Source of the DNA: Mesodorylaimus sp. YZB2_4
Lineage: Eukaryota > Nematoda > Enoplea > Dorylaimida > Dorylaimidae
Direction: 5' to 3'
NCBI GenBank assembly: GCA_030248295.1
Contig: JASANH010001344.1
Coordinates: 270,174-334,173 of the forward strand
DNA length: 64,000 nucleotides
Below the pieces are notes generated by a model. That model was not told the DNA's origin and searched no databases. It was given only the letters and a program-made list of their open reading frames with translations. Made by a program: the position numbers and the translations under genes. Position 1 is the first letter of the stretch. The number at the start of each line of letters is the position of its first letter. Shown here one piece after another: positions 12,501 through 25,072 of the stretch.

Positions 12501-14330
12501 TGGCAAGTTATGATAAAAATGATTCGTTTATCAGTGGCAGTGATACTGTTAGAAGCAGGCACGGCATGCTCTCATCATTTCAGCCTCTCAATCAGTTCAA
12601 CGTGTCAAGTCTTCTCATTCATTCGCCAGGACATCTAGATCCCCATGAATTCCCTGCAGTCACGTGAATTCCAGTCTTCTGCAACACGGCCTCGTGGTCT
12701 CTGCAAGGCATTCAATATTTCAAATATTCAATTCACCATGGTATTTAACCTTCGCCAAGTCGCAAGTCCTACGGAACTGCATTAGTGTACAAAGTTTAGT
12801 TTCAGTTACGATTTGATTACGCACAGACGGAGCCCAGTTACCTTCATGTCCGTGCCCATTCCCACTGATCACAGGATTGTCGTCCATCCTCCGTCCGCAG
12901 TGTCCACTATTGGCCGGCACTCCCACCGACGCACTCTTTTCATCGTCCTCGTCTCCCAACCCCGAATCATCCGTATTCGCTTGATTGGACGACGCGACCG
13001 CTGATCGCGGCATCAATTTCAATACTCTTTCGTATCCTTTGCTGAACAAAACCAAAACGTGCGATACAACTGGATCCTCCGAAGCCAGGGCGTAAGTGGC
13101 ATTTCGACGAGTCAGAAATGCAAATTGGGTCAAAATGTCGCGATCGTAGCGAATACGCTTTTGTAAAATTCGTTCCAGACTTTGAAGATCTGGATTGCGT
13201 AGACAGGCTTGGACGATTTGGATCATCTAATAACATAGAGTAGCGATCGGGAAATGGTGCAGTCGTTAATAAAAGCAGATACTTGGGTTTTCAAAATCAA
13301 AAGAAACCTCACTGGAAGAAGATGGCGATTCACATGACAAAAGCAACAGAAAACCAGAGCGCACTCAAAACCAGATTAAATTACTGGCCAAATGCTTTAA
13401 AACCTCAAAATACCAGTTATAACTAGCCAATAGATCCCAAAGCTGTCTAGGCTATAAACCTTTACTTACATATTCATTCCTCTGTAGCCGCATCTTGATT
13501 TCGGATAATCTCAAGTTCATCAGCCTTTGATGGCTCGATTGCGAGGGCACAGGTCCTTTCAAATCATTTATTGAATACGTGATGGAGTTGCCATCCTTTC
13601 CTCCAGCCCCACCACCATGGCCGTGATGTCCAGCTGCTCCCCCACCAGAACCATCGTTTTGTTGAACCATTTTATGCAACAATTTCTCCACTTGCTGATA
13701 CAAGGCCTTTACTCTGTGGTAATGATCACAGAGCTCATGTTTTACAGCTTCGCCAACTTCGATCAGTTGATGATCACCAAAATTGACCAGTCCATGCAAT
13801 CCTAATCCTTCCAACGCCTTCTCAATTTCGTCCTTCTCAACGCGTAATTGACGTTTGATCAGTGGACAAATCGAATGGATTACTCGAAGCAGATTACGTA
13901 ACCTCGGACCAACCAATTTCCAATCAGCAGCTTTCCTTTTAGTATTCCCTCCAGGATCCAATTCTCGCGTCAAGAACCAAATTAATTGCCTGACCAATCG
14001 ATCAGGTTTGAGCGCACTGATCGGAAACGGGTGGTCGATCGATTGGTGATTACCAGATGGGATTGTTGATTTCGCCGGGGATATGCTGGCGGCAAAAATG
14101 AAGAATTTTGAGTACAGAGTATCCAAAAGTAGTAAACTTTGTGGAATGCTATCGATGTATGCATCCAAGGGCATTGTGGGCAGACGAGAGCGCAAATCCT
14201 CTTCCGTCGCGTGGCTGATACTCATGGCAGCATCGGCGAACCGTTTGTTGTCATAGAGCACATTGGAAGATCGCTTTAGAATGAACACCTCGGGGGACGG
14301 GTGGTGATGTTGCATACCGCCGTTGACCAT
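9542..14330 (-). CDS. mitochondria-eating protein (MIEAP/SPATA18) homologue, eight exons
   Basis: MIEAP in vertebrates controls mitochondrial quality by promoting degradation of oxidised mitochondrial proteins. Exons, all phase-consistent: 13470-14330, 12842-13226, 12198-12305, 11601-12008, 11006-11153, 10376-10580, 10055-10243, 9542-9826, giving 862 residues. Exon 5 (about residues 596-637) is a coiled coil (EKIELLRLRSEVDQL). Exons 6-8 form the conserved C-terminal MIEAP domain, with AIELIERFGNMYSGDRVETM, then KILLSVVVLSFRFVWQDVYKAKEDVW, then NQFILDCAKLAWHL and the final VKRFIWPALIES block, which matches the vertebrate LYHVWPALME region. The N-terminal half (exons 1-2) is helical and ends with a Gly/His-rich linker. 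It makes the protein much longer than human SPATA18 (about 538 residues). The start ATG opens exon 1 and has a good frame. The domain call rests on remembered family patterns. Confidence 0.85.
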
Positions 14331-16084
14331 GTTTGGTTGGTTAAAAATCGATGATGGTTAGCTGGACACTTGGGGGTGAAATCATGGGAGAATCTGAAAT
14401 AAGCATATCTGAAAAACTGAAATTAACATGACTTAAAAAGTTTTGAGATCTCGGCACGCGTTCTCTAGCGGCTGAATGACAAGGTGCCAACATGCCGATT
14501 GGGATCTCAGGCTCCATCTCCGGTCTGAGTAAGCGTGTCTGCACTCTTGTGCAGCAGTCGCTATACGCAACCTCTACAGCAAGAAAAAAGTAGCAATAAT
14601 CTGAGTTGCATGACCAACTGGCGGACAGCTGGAACACACCGTCTGGCTAAAGCGTCGACAGAAGTTTTAGCCATGACAAGTGCGTGGCTACCACATCTGA
14701 CAGCAGAAAAATCGTGAGTCCATGAACACTGAACCATCTCGGTAGACCCACCCCAAAAGAAAGACCCAGCGTTATTATCCCTCTGTGCATGTTTCCATAC
14801 TCCACGATCAGATGACCCAGCCTCAGAATCTGCCACAGCTCGATGCCCCTGATGCCCTTGATTGCTATCGCAAGTATCCGCACACAATTTCCTGGCCTCA
14901 GCCACGGGTAGATGCTGAAAGGACACTTCGATTCTCCCCTCCACCCGCGATAGTGAGTCTCTATCTCAGTCTACCACCACACTTTTCCAATCAGACACGA
15001 CACAATTTTTCTTTCTTCAAGGCAGTACCCAAAAATGGGAATTCACGTTTTCCAAAACGACAGTTACGAGATAAAAAGTCAATAGTTCTAACTTTTACAC
15101 ATTATCCAACTCGCATCTCTTTCCCCATCGGCCATTTTATGACAATAAACACCTCGCGGAACTTGATGTCTTCTTGCGTAATTGCACTCAGTATGTCCTA
15201 GCCGCTGAGGGCATTCATCGGTCCTCGCGCGCTCGTCATTTTTTCTAGGCCATTCCTCAATCTTACAATTGAATGGGCACAAGAAAAGGGGAAAAGGCGA
15301 TTACCATCATTCCACATACTGCTCGACCCAAATACAGTATTCCGCCACTCACAAAAGCCATACCCTATTCATGTCGGTTGAGGTTAAAACAGTTTTACAC
15401 TAGTGACCCGCTAAAGATTACACTTTTTATGGCAACCATTTTCCACTATAACTTATTATTATCAACACGGCACGACTGCGAAGAAAGGCGTGTAATTGCT
15501 GACTTCGACGTGCGAACTAGAAAGGAATAGGGGCCATGTGGAGGTGACGGTGGCAGCAAAATCATGTTTCCATGTGGTTAGTGGATGAAAGAAAGTTGAA
15601 AAAAGATGCTTCAAAATAATATCATAAGCGGTGCGATAACATGTTTGAGTTGTTACTTTCAAAACTTTTTTCTCCCTGTACGACATTGCGGGAGCGCTGT
15701 CTTTGCTGCATTTCTGGTTTTCCTCCACCAGACATTGGATAAGGTTGATATCAGGTACAGCATTTGATGTAAGAATGTGGAAAACAGATACAGGTTTATG
15801 ATAAGGCTATCAGATATACTGTACGAGGCCCGTAAACGCAGGCTTTATGGTACAGAGTTTATGGAACCTACGGACTTTACGCAGACTTTATTGAAGTAAT
15901 CAATATTGAATGCACGCGATGTCATCGAAAAGAGTTCTCACATCTGGCAGCATGAATGATACTGTACCAGTGAATGTGTACTGTATAATCAGCAGACGAT
16001 TTTCACGGAGAACCGACTTACTCTGGGCCTGACAGTCCGATCATTGTTTATCATTAAAAAATTCAGCCAGTGTCAGCCTTTACT
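14331..16084. other. intergenic upstream of the MIEAP-like gene, nothing recognised
   Basis: Should hold the promoter of the minus-strand gene starting at 14330. The antisense frames around 14560-15200 look like random open frames without domains. Confidence 0.4.
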
Positions 16085-16261
16085 CAGGCGGTGGGGAAGT
16101 GAGAGACCAAAGTCTCCGTGACAAAAATCCAGACTGAAAATACGCAAGCCTTGCGACTATACTGTACCTGCACTAGAAACATCAACTGGAGAGGTTGACG
16201 TCTACCAGCCAGGGAAGAGTATCGATCTCCTGACCGCCAGGAATGCTGGTTACACCAGCAA
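16085..16261 (+). repeat. dispersed repeat family B, copy 1
   Basis: Contains the family core: CTTGCGACTATAC, an AAACATCAAC/GAGAGGTTGACG hairpin, CAGCCAGGGAAGAGTATCGA and GAATGCTGGTTACAC. The same core recurs near 19.1, 24.8, 38.5, 55.0, 58.9 and 62.2 kb. Confidence 0.75.
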
Positions 16262-16511
16262 TAGAATCGCTTCCTCTGCTCGTGAGCTGCTTCCACCTCT
16301 CCAACCTCATATAGTTACAATTTTGGGATGTGGATGCCTATGTGTCGCGGCAGTACAGTATGTGAGATTTAGTCCAGATCAGTTTAAATGTCAGGGTTTT
16401 ATATTCTTCCGTCATCTTTCCCTCATGGAAAAGCAAAATTCAACAATGATCTGATCTACCGCTGATCAGTGTTGTTAAATGTGCAGACAAAATTGAGAAT
16501 CATGTCATGTC

Positions 16512-16666
16512 ATATTTTATCCATAGCCAAGCACTATAAGGCGCACTCGATGGCTAGGGAACACATATTTGACAATCATTTTTCACCCAGGCGGGAGTTG
16601 AACCCTCCCCTGTAAATGCGCGCTTAGCCTGAGAGGCAGACGCCGCTAGGCCACAGACCCGGAATC
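16512..16666 (-). repeat. tRNA-derived SINE (family A), copy 3
   Basis: Read on the minus strand it runs GTGGCCTAGCGGCGTCTG, CTCTCAGGC, a long variable arm, B-box GGGTTCAACTCCC, CGCCTGGGTGAAAAA and the tail with CATCGAGTGCGCC and TGGCTATGGATAA. The order and tail match copies 1, 2 and 4. Confidence 0.75.
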
Positions 16667-16819
16667 AGATCGAGAGGGGCACTTGTTTAATAGTGATCTA
16701 TGCTGTGCTTGTTATCACTAACATAAAGTACCTTGTACGTATTCTACCTTTTCCGCGAAAACCTCAAAGAAAAGAGTCTTGTGCTTTTTCCTTCTACTCA
16801 CCGCACCTTTACACAAGCC

Positions 16820-16961
16820 ATGCCTATAATGCCACCGCAGCTACTTGCTGCTATCAACGGTCGAAGCTACACATTGGTTCCCATGGCGGCACCAAGGCTG
16901 CCGCGACAGCTAGTCAATAAAATATGGGCCATCCAGCATAAAACAGACTATCGAACCCCTG
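16820..16961 (+). other. possible 5' coding exon of the VWA-EGF gene
   Basis: An ATG-started frame (MPIMPPQLLAAING...) ends at a donor, CTG|GTAGGT, in the phase needed to join the exon at 17100 (G|TT gives Val before CQLD). It shows no clear signal peptide, so the true N-terminus remains open. Confidence 0.3.
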
Positions 16962-17099
16962 GTAGGTGCGTGCGGGACCGTTGGTGGATTGTTGCATTAA
17001 AAAGGTCCCCTCGTATCTTTTTAGCAGGTCTCAAAATTTTTAAATTACCATAAAGCTATTAATAATTGGAAATGGCAGCTGGAACTGCTCTTGGCTCAG

Positions 17100-20000
17100 T
17101 TTGCCAACTAGATACCAAATTGGACATTTATTTCGTTGTGGATGGTAGTGGTAGCATAGGACCTGAGAATTTTGACAAGGTCAGAGCATTTTTGAAAAGT
17201 GTCGTCAGGACTCTTCCAATTGGCCAGAACGAGAATAGGGTTGGAATTATACAGTTCAGTAATATCAATGCCATGGAACTACAGCTGAATACATTTTATA
17301 ATGTGTCGAAAATAGTGGATGCTATTGATAAAATCAATTATCTATTCGGTAATACTGCCATCGGAGAAGTAAGTATAACGATTTTTCATGTTATACAAGT
17401 GTATGTAGCCACTACAGATGCGATAGAAGACATGACATCATATCAACTCATCCAAGGCTCACTTTACAAATACTCTGATTATTACATTCACACAATCGTA
17501 TCTTTTCGCTGACACGCAGGATACCATGTACAGTGCATACTGCATGTATGGTGTGCGTATAAATGCAGTTATACTGTAGGTGATAAATTCTCTTGTTGTT
17601 CTGTCGTAATATTCAGTATGGAGCGCTGTATTTATAAGTTTATGCGCATTTTTATGCTATATATTGCACATTAAAACCGCAATTCCTATTCATAGATTGC
17701 TTGGCAGAAACCTGTTCGTAGACTTGTTGAAACTGTAGTCAAGCACAATAATATACTGTACGTATAAATTTTTAATATAGCTGTATTTATGAAAACATAC
17801 AGTAGGAGAATTTGCCAAATGCAGGCATATCTCACTCACTGTCAGCATCACTTCGCAACAAAAAATCATGCCCAAAAGCGTGCATTATTTTTGTAGAGTG
17901 TGTCAAATCACTGTCTCACTTACGAATTGGCATTTCAGGCAATTCAATTCACCCTGGATGAAGGCTTCGCCAAGAAATCTGGTGATCGTGCGTGCAGTAC
18001 TGATGTCATGATCGTGATGACCGATGGCCAGGATGATGGTTTTCTGGGCATAAACAGACCACTGGAAGAAGCCTCGTGTCGACACATACAAATGATCGCC
18101 ATCGGTATCGGGGACGAGGTGGATGAGCAGGAGCTGCTGTTGATAGCAGGCGGTGATTCCAGGCGAATGTTCCATGTGGAATCGTTTCCGGACTTGATGT
18201 CCTTGGTGAAACCATTGTGTGCCCAGATTCAGGGTAAGGATGCTTGTGAGAAAGATCTCTAAAACCTAATCGTAAAGGCCTCTAATGTACTGAGTATGCC
18301 GTAAAACTGTTTATAATTCCACCCTAAAATACAGTAGTTTAATAAATATACTTACAGTAGTATAATAAATACAGTTCCTCCAAGGTAGCATGGAACACCT
18401 GAATAGTGCGACAGTGCTATGTGGTTTGCGGTAAAGCCCACTCAATGGACACACTGCCATGTCATGATTTTTAGCGCAGGATAAGAATAAAGTGGTAAAG
18501 CAACTAGAACTCTGTGCTCATTGAGCGAATGCTGATAAGGTGTTTAGGCTGACTTATTAGGCATGAATTAATGAGTTATTTGGTAGAACTTGGCCTCGAA
18601 CCTATTTGAAATAATGATTTCCCTTGGATATTGTTGGAGTATGCGTTAATTTGACTCTAGAGGCTTTTGTCTTGTCCAAGCTGAGAGAGTGAATATCGAT
18701 ATAAGAGGCTCTATTGGTCCTCTGTGGCATCTGAGAGCGTCACCCCGTCCACCCGCCATGGATCAGGTCGGAATACTTGGTTGGGTCCCCAAGTATTCCA
18801 GTGCGCTAGCGTGGTGTAAAAGTCTCACCAGCGTGGTGTAAAAGTCTCACCAGCGTGGTGTAAAAGTCTCACCAGCGTGGTGTAAAAGTCTCACCAGCGT
18901 GGTGTAAAAGTCTCACCAGCGTGGTGTAAAAGTCTCACCAGCGTGGTGTAAAAGTCTCACCAGCGTGGTGTAAAAGTCTCACCAGCATGGTGTAAAAGTC
19001 TCACCAGTGTCCCCATATGGACCCAGGCGTACTACAGTTGCTTATAAATTGCTTGTCTGTAACCAGCATTCCTGCTGGCGGTTGGAGATCGGTACCCCCT
19101 CACCCAGGAGGTGGGAGATGTGAGAGCGAAGTCTCTGGGACAATAAAGTTCGATTGAAGGAAGGTAATTCTTGCGACTACACCTGCAGCTGAAACATCAA
19201 GCCGAGAGGTTGGCGTCTCTTAGCCATGGGAGAGTGTCGATCTCGCGACCACCGGGAAGGCTGGTACATCAACCGCATCATTTGCATGGAAGGCGGTCTT
19301 CAAAAGTGAGCATACTGTAGCACATTCTTGCGTACTAGGAAAGCAATCGAATCCATGCGATGGTGACACTTGCCACAATGGGGGCACTTGCGTACCTCAA
19401 TTCAATTCGAACAAGTATACTTGCGCTTGTCAACACGGATATAACGGGACTTTCTGCGATAACAGTAAGTTACCCGTTCCTGGAGATATATGGGGTAATA
19501 TGCAGAGATGTCGATCAGAATCGATACATTACAGATATCGACGATTGTGCAAGCGGCCCTTGCATGAATGGCGGAACTTGTTATGATCGTGTTGGTGAAT
19601 TCTATTGCAATTGCACGAACGGTTATCAAGGCGATAGATGCCAGTTCCCCATATGTAAGTATATGACCCGCTGACAGATTATCAATGAGTCTTTGGTGGC
19701 ACCGATTTTGTTTACATACACTGTGTGTGCTGTTCTTGAGATCAGTTTCCTGATTATGCTGTCCCAAATCTCCACTGCGGCCAACAGAGTTATGTACCTT
19801 GGATAGGATCAAATCGGCTAATTTTTCTATTGGCCTCTGACCATGAGGTCGCTCCAACATCTCTACGTGTGCATACTCGTGCTAGCCTAGAAGTCTTCTC
19901 GAGCGCTTATGACTGGCATTAAATTAACGCGATGTGTCCTAAATAACGAAGCTTCCGGTAGCCGTTTTAAGCCAATCCTTTCTGATAGCAAGCTGGAAAT

Positions 20001-22809
20001 CATACCTTGATAAGCCAATTACTCGCAGCTACAAAAGCTGGCTGGTCTCTTTAAGAGTGCTGAAAATCACTCCTCAGTCTGATATCGTTCCAATTTTAGC
20101 ATCATCGCTACAACTGCCACAGTCGATTAACCCCTGCCAGACCAGCTCATGTCAGAACAATAGTACATGCGTGCCTGAATTAGAATCGGCGCGGTTCAGT
20201 TGCGCCTGTCAACATGGATATAATGGAAGTTTGTGCGAGATACGTAAGTTTTTTGAGGCGAGGACCAAAGTGCGCGTGCATGTAGGGAAAATATGAATGC
20301 TAAAAGGATCATCTTTCATACAGATATCGATGAATGTGCAAACTCGCCTTGCATGAATAATGGCACATGCTATGATCGGATTGGTGCCTTTTATTGCGAG
20401 TGCACTGATGATTACCATGGTGATCGATGCCAGTATCGTAAGTAGCAGCATTGTTGACCAGTCATCAGATATCAGTGTATAACATGGTGATATGCACAGT
20501 CATTAATTTCGTCGAGGTCACACATCTGCCGTATATCTGATATTCGATTTCTATGCGGTCCTAAATTATAAGGCAAGCAGTTGCGATAAATAACCTAAAA
20601 AAATATCGAAATTCAATTCTAAGTTTCAGGAGCATAAATGAAAAGGCTTTATTTCAGGCAACTGTTCTCAATGTGACATTCTCTGCCCGTGGCTTTGGCT
20701 CCTGTCACTTTGCATTATTCTTGGTTTGCTACTATTATTAGCAATGATCGGATTGAGTTTGCAAAAGCGCCAGAAAAGTATGTTGAGCCGACGACCATGT
20801 GAAAGTTAAGAATTTTAAAACGAACTGAATTTCAGAAAGGCTTTTCCAGCGATCACCAGTGACACCAGCGGCACCAGTGGAAACGGGACCTGTCAAACAA
20901 GAACTACCGAGCCCCATTCTTTTGCCACCTCCCAGGTCACCAGCTGCTCCAACACCATCACCCCTTCTTCCAAGCCCAGTCCCTGGCACTCCACCACCTG
21001 TGCCGGTGTCGCCACCACCTTCAGTTCCAGTAGGAGTGGGAGAGGAGTATGTTCTGCCTTCAATGGTCCCGACTCTCGCACCTGTCCCGGTCGCAGTAAG
21101 TCAGAAATAATATCGTGCTGACGGGTTATAACGTATTATTTTTAGAAACATAGAATTCTACCGCCACTCGATGTCCTATTCATCGTCGACAATAGTGGTA
21201 GCATTGGGTTATCGAACTTTAAACATGTGAAACACTTTTTGAAAAGTCTCATCAAAAATATCGATTGGGAAAATGATCGATCCAAATTATGCATTATTGT
21301 GTACAATGTGGAAGCAAAAGTAAGCAGGCACTGCAATTATGTTCCCAGGCAACAGGAATGAATGCCGTTAGATTATGGTCTACTGTTTGAGCAAAGTAGG
21401 TGTAACATGCTTGCATGTCACTGTACACGGTACATAAATGTGTATGCACAGGTATAGGGGGAATATAATTAGATGTAAAGACATATGCTGATCTGGTTAT
21501 GTACACGCTAATGGATAGGGAAGATATTTACTTAAGTTACAGTATAGCTGCCCACTGCGCTCTTTATGACTATCGAGGTACTACAATAGGATAGTTAAAG
21601 TTGAACAGGCCATCAAACACAGATCTACTGTACATGTTGGCATCCTAGAATTCACTTCCTTTGTGCTGACATCTTGAAGTACGAGATCTTCTCCAGACCC
21701 CAAGTCTTGGGGCAAAACATCTTGTGGGTACCCTTCGTATCATCTCACATGCGTGCGCACTTCAGGTACACCTTGATTTCGATTCCCCACTTTCCATGAC
21801 CAAAATCAATCAGGCTATCGATTCTATGCCATACGAAGGTCATGCAACACGATTGGGAGAAGCACTCAGACTGGCCTGCCGAGTTATGCCCCCAATTATG
21901 AAATCACGCACAGGCACACCGAAATTGATTGTGGTCGTGTCTGATGGCTTCACTGACGATGACTGTAATCAACCCATCGCCGCTTTGAAAAGTCTGCGAA
22001 TGCTGATTGTATCCGTCGCAGTCAGGAGGGTCAATCAAGTTTTATTAGAGCAGTTGACTGACGATGAAAGGCGAATATTCCACGTCCAAGATTGCGCCAA
22101 TTTGGATGCACGATTTAAGGAGTATTGCATCGATGAAATTGCAAAGAATATCGAACTTGGTAAGAAGGCACATGATCTACTTTCCAGTGAAGTATACGCA
22201 CAACGGTTCCAGTAGGTGTGAAATACTCGAGCGGAAGCTCGTGATTTAGAATGTCTCACTCTGAGACAGGCTTACTGCCAGATCGGATTGATGCAAGTAT
22301 CGTTGCGTCACTGTAGCCTGACTGTGAGACTTTGAAACCAGCGACTAGTCATAGCAGAAGAATCAGTCACTTCTCTGATGAACAAAATCCAAATTTTTAT
22401 CACACGAAATCTATTTCAATTGACTATTATGAATGTTGAGATTCAAAATTATAACATACAAATTTGAATTATCTATCTGCAAAATACAGTAGTTATACTT
22501 TTGGGGATTTGCAAGCTTTTTCATCCATACGGGTCTTTTACCTAAGCCGACATCCTGGTTCAAGTAAGAAATTTTCGTGGAAGCAAAGTATTCATCAAAT
22601 GCTGGGCCTAAAACGTGAACAAATCGGGGTAAAATGTGTACAAATCGTGTTCGTAAAAAAGGGGTGTACAAAGGGAGATTAGATCTTCTGAACTTGGTTG
22701 GAAAACCGTCGGCCTTGCTTACTCAGATTGCTTTAGTTGACGATTCTTTTCAGAAAAGAAAACTCGCAAGAGACGTCGTCACGCAAGTGCTGAAAGCGTG
22801 AGAAGTTAA
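17100..22809 (+). CDS. VWA-EGF(x4)-transmembrane-Pro-rich-VWA protein, 5' end open
   Basis: Probable cell-surface adhesion or recognition protein; no named orthologue recognised. Exons, phases all agreeing: 17100-17368, 17939-18233, 19339-19464, 19535-19654, 20100-20243, 20324-20437, 20658-20777, 20836-21095, 21146-21319, 21766-22159, 22754-22809 (689 residues visible). Exons 1-2 form a VWA domain with MIDAS DGSGS and a TDG motif. Exons 3-6 each encode one six-cysteine EGF-like domain; the second and fourth begin with NIDDC or HIDEC, a calcium-binding type. Exon 7 has Cys-rich residues then a strong hydrophobic membrane span (LSLCIILGLLLLLAMIGLSL) followed by QKRQK. Exon 8 is proline-rich. 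Exons 9-10 form a second VWA domain (MIDAS DNSGS, then SDGFTDD). The last exon is basic (KKTRKRRRH). If the 22159 donor is skipped, the frame instead stops at 22215. AATAAA at 22978 favours the spliced end. Confidence 0.8.
18811..19008. repeat. 22-bp tandem repeat, nine copies
   Basis: Unit GTGGTGTAAAAGTCTCACCA plus GC, repeated nine times almost without change and without spacers. It lies in intron 2 of the VWA-EGF gene. Confidence 0.95.
19068..19276 (+). repeat. dispersed repeat family B, copy 2
   Basis: Has the core CTTGCGACTACACCTGC, GAAACATCAAGCCGAGAGG, GGGAGAGTGTCGATCTCG and AAGGCTGGTACATCAAC, preceded by the GAGAGCGAAGTCTCTGGGAC leader also seen in copies 1 and 4. Located in intron 2 of the VWA-EGF gene. 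Confidence 0.7.
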
Positions 22810-22977
22810 AGCAAGCATCTTCCATCGTGTCCAGGATAATGAGTTTCTGCTGTATATTTGTACTGCGTTGCAGCAAGTCGACTTGGTCATACGCTCATAC
22901 AGTATACATATTTGAAACATGAAAGAAATCAAACCATTTTAAACGAGTGCTTAGAGAGCTGTAACAGATATGGAAAA

Positions 22978-22983
22978 AATAAA
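22978..22983 (+). terminator. polyadenylation signal of the VWA-EGF gene
   Basis: AATAAA 169 bases after the spliced stop at 22809 and 50 bases before the end of the convergent RASD-like coding region. Confidence 0.45.
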
Positions 22984-23032
22984 GGTATCCCAAATTCAAA
23001 AAACAGTTCGTAAATCACGCATTGCCCTCTCA

Positions 23033-24381
23033 TTACTGAATAGAACACTTTTTGTTTCTGCTGCCTCGATGCTTTCCTGACCTGCCCTCCATCGAGTCGC
23101 CACTTGCGGTCGATATATTACTGGACGTGGTCGAGTTCATTAGCGAAGCGCTCATTGGACCACCGCTCAAAAATTGCGACGATTTTTTGGCCCTCAACAA
23201 CATCAAATCAGTTCTGAGACTCGGTCTACGAACCTCGGCTTCAAAGGAGACTGCTGGCTCGTTATGCTTTGGTCTAAATCGTATGACAGACGCCCTCAGC
23301 GAAGCGGCGCGACTTGATCGCCGCGAATCGGACGTGGCTCCGGCCACTGGAGCTGACGATGTCGAAACTGCGGAATCGATCGATTTCTCTAAGGATACTT
23401 GCCTGTGTTGGCCGGGTGCCATCTGTTTTGGTAATTTGGCCAGGGCGAATAATTTAGCAAATACTTCATTCATGTTCAGGCCCGTCTTGGCCGAACATTC
23501 CACATAGACGCTGTGAGTGAACGATGTCAATATGGGTCGTATTTCGTCCATATCTAAAGCAAATTTAGATTGTGGCAAATCGATTTTATTCGCCGCTATA
23601 GCAATTGGAATGCGACAATTGGAAATCGAAATCGATGTGGGCATGGTGCCTGTCGAAGTTTTCTTGAAATTTTCTACCACGACAACGCTGCTCGATGAAG
23701 GCCCGTCGATTGGGTTCTTAGCATCAATTATTTGGTCGCGCAAACGTAAAATTTCGTCATAGGAACCAGGTTTATCAACCGAAAACACCAATAAAAATAA
23801 ATCACCTGAAATGAGTGATTTTTTAATATGTCACAAGAACCCTGTTAGTGGGTCCCGTTTTTCCTGCACTGCTTTTGGACACAGAATTATTTGCTTTCTC
23901 AGAAAAACCATCGGCACAATTCACTGATCTAGTAATGCATCAAAATCTGATTGGCTAGAAGTCATCCAATCAGAACCCGGCCGTTTCTCATTGGTCGACC
24001 AATCTGTGTCTGATTGGCCAATCAGATAAAGCTGGTATTTGTTATAAGATCCATAGAGAAACACTTCGGGTTTTTAAGAAAATCCAGTCAATATTCGGAG
24101 ACGTCAATTCAAAAAATCTTACCAGTCAGTAATGAAAGTCTTCTGGCAGCGGGAAAAGGATCATTCCCCGACGTATCCAAAATATCCAACTGATAAAATT
24201 CGCCATGTATTCGATAGAGTTTGCGATGAAAATTTTCAATGGTCGGAACATAACAATCATCGAAAGCGTCATTGAGAAATCGATTCACAATACACGTTTT
24301 CCCAGTTTGAGTCGATCCTAATACAACGAGTCGGCACGCTTTCTTGACTTGAGGCGAATTGGGACAAGATCCGCCTTCCAT
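23033..24381 (-). CDS. RASD (Dexras1/Rhes)-like small GTPase, two exons
   Basis: Ras-family GTPase of the RASD branch, membrane-associated signalling proteins with a long C-terminal tail. Exons 24123-24381 and 23033-23805 join in phase to give 343 residues. G1 is GSTQTGKT (residues 22-29). G3 is DTSGN (69-73), the RASD-specific replacement of DTAGQ, followed by the family motif PFPAARRLSLLTGD. G4 is NKID and G5 is ECSAK. An insertion rich in Ser/Val separates the DQIIDAKNP and CRIPIAIAANKID segments. The Ser-rich tail has basic clusters and ends in CSIQ, a CaaX prenylation box. The ATG at 24381 was preferred over an in-frame upstream TTG. It converges on the VWA-EGF gene. Loss of the catalytic Gln (Asn73 here) is shared with RASD proteins. 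Confidence 0.92.
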
Positions 24382-24784
24382 AATAGACAATTGTCGAGTG
24401 AGTTGTTTTAAATTTGATTGATTTGGATCGAGTTCCTAGATATATATTATCTCAGTCATTTAGGACAAATGTTCCGTGTCTCCTCATTTCTATCCTTTTG
24501 ATGGGACTGACCTTTGGTTCACCCCCCCCCCCCCCCCCCGGGATAAATCCATTTGCAGAATATGACGTAGCATAACGTGTGGATCGCTAAAACTGGATGA
24601 CAGAATGGATATTGGCTACGTATTGTACTTAAAATTATATGGTCCTCCAGTACATGTCCGAAATGGTCTTGGTTATGGCCCGAAATCATGTAGCCCTGCA
24701 GGTACAAGTTGCATGAGCCAACATTATTGGATCTACTTCTTGAGTGTTACAAGCAGGCATTACAGCACTCTGCCAAATGTTACC
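24382..24784. other. upstream of the RASD-like gene; poly-C run
   Basis: Contains a long C homopolymer at about 24522-24539. No gene seen. Probably includes the promoter of the minus-strand GTPase gene. Confidence 0.5.
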
Positions 24785-24934
24785 AGCGTGCCTAGGCGGC
24801 GGGAAGTAGTCTCTCTGGAGTAGGCAAGTCTTGCGACTATCCCTACGGCTGAAACGTCAACCCGAGGGGTTGACGTCTTCCAGCCAGGGAAGAGTATCGA
24901 TCTCCCGACCGCCCAGGAATGCCGGTTACACAAA
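24785..24934 (+). repeat. dispersed repeat family B, copy 3
   Basis: Core well kept: CAAGTCTTGCGACTATCCC, GAAACGTCAACCCGAGGGG, CCAGCCAGGGAAGAGTATCG, then AATGCCGGTTACAC. It is close to copies 1 and 4. Confidence 0.75.
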
Positions 24935-25072
24935 GAGCAAGTACTACAAAAACCAATTTTGCAAGGAAAAATCTGGTTTCGTGAAGCCCCAATCGATTTT
25001 GGCGCAATAATCGATGTATCCAAGAGAAGACAGGAAAATGCCCCTTCTTTCCCTCTCGCCCATTTTCAGGTT

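Noticed and set aside
14561-15201. Open frames of 127 and 138 residues on opposite strands
   Set aside because: They overlap each other, show no domain or signal peptide and lack supporting splice sites.
18811-19008. CRISPR-like array
   Set aside because: Units are contiguous without spacers and lie in a spliced animal gene; it is a minisatellite. The same holds for 6460-6619.
22160-22215. Read-through end of the VWA gene at 22215
   Set aside because: Possible, but the GTAAGA donor at 22160, the in-phase last exon at 22754 and AATAAA at 22978 make the spliced end more likely.
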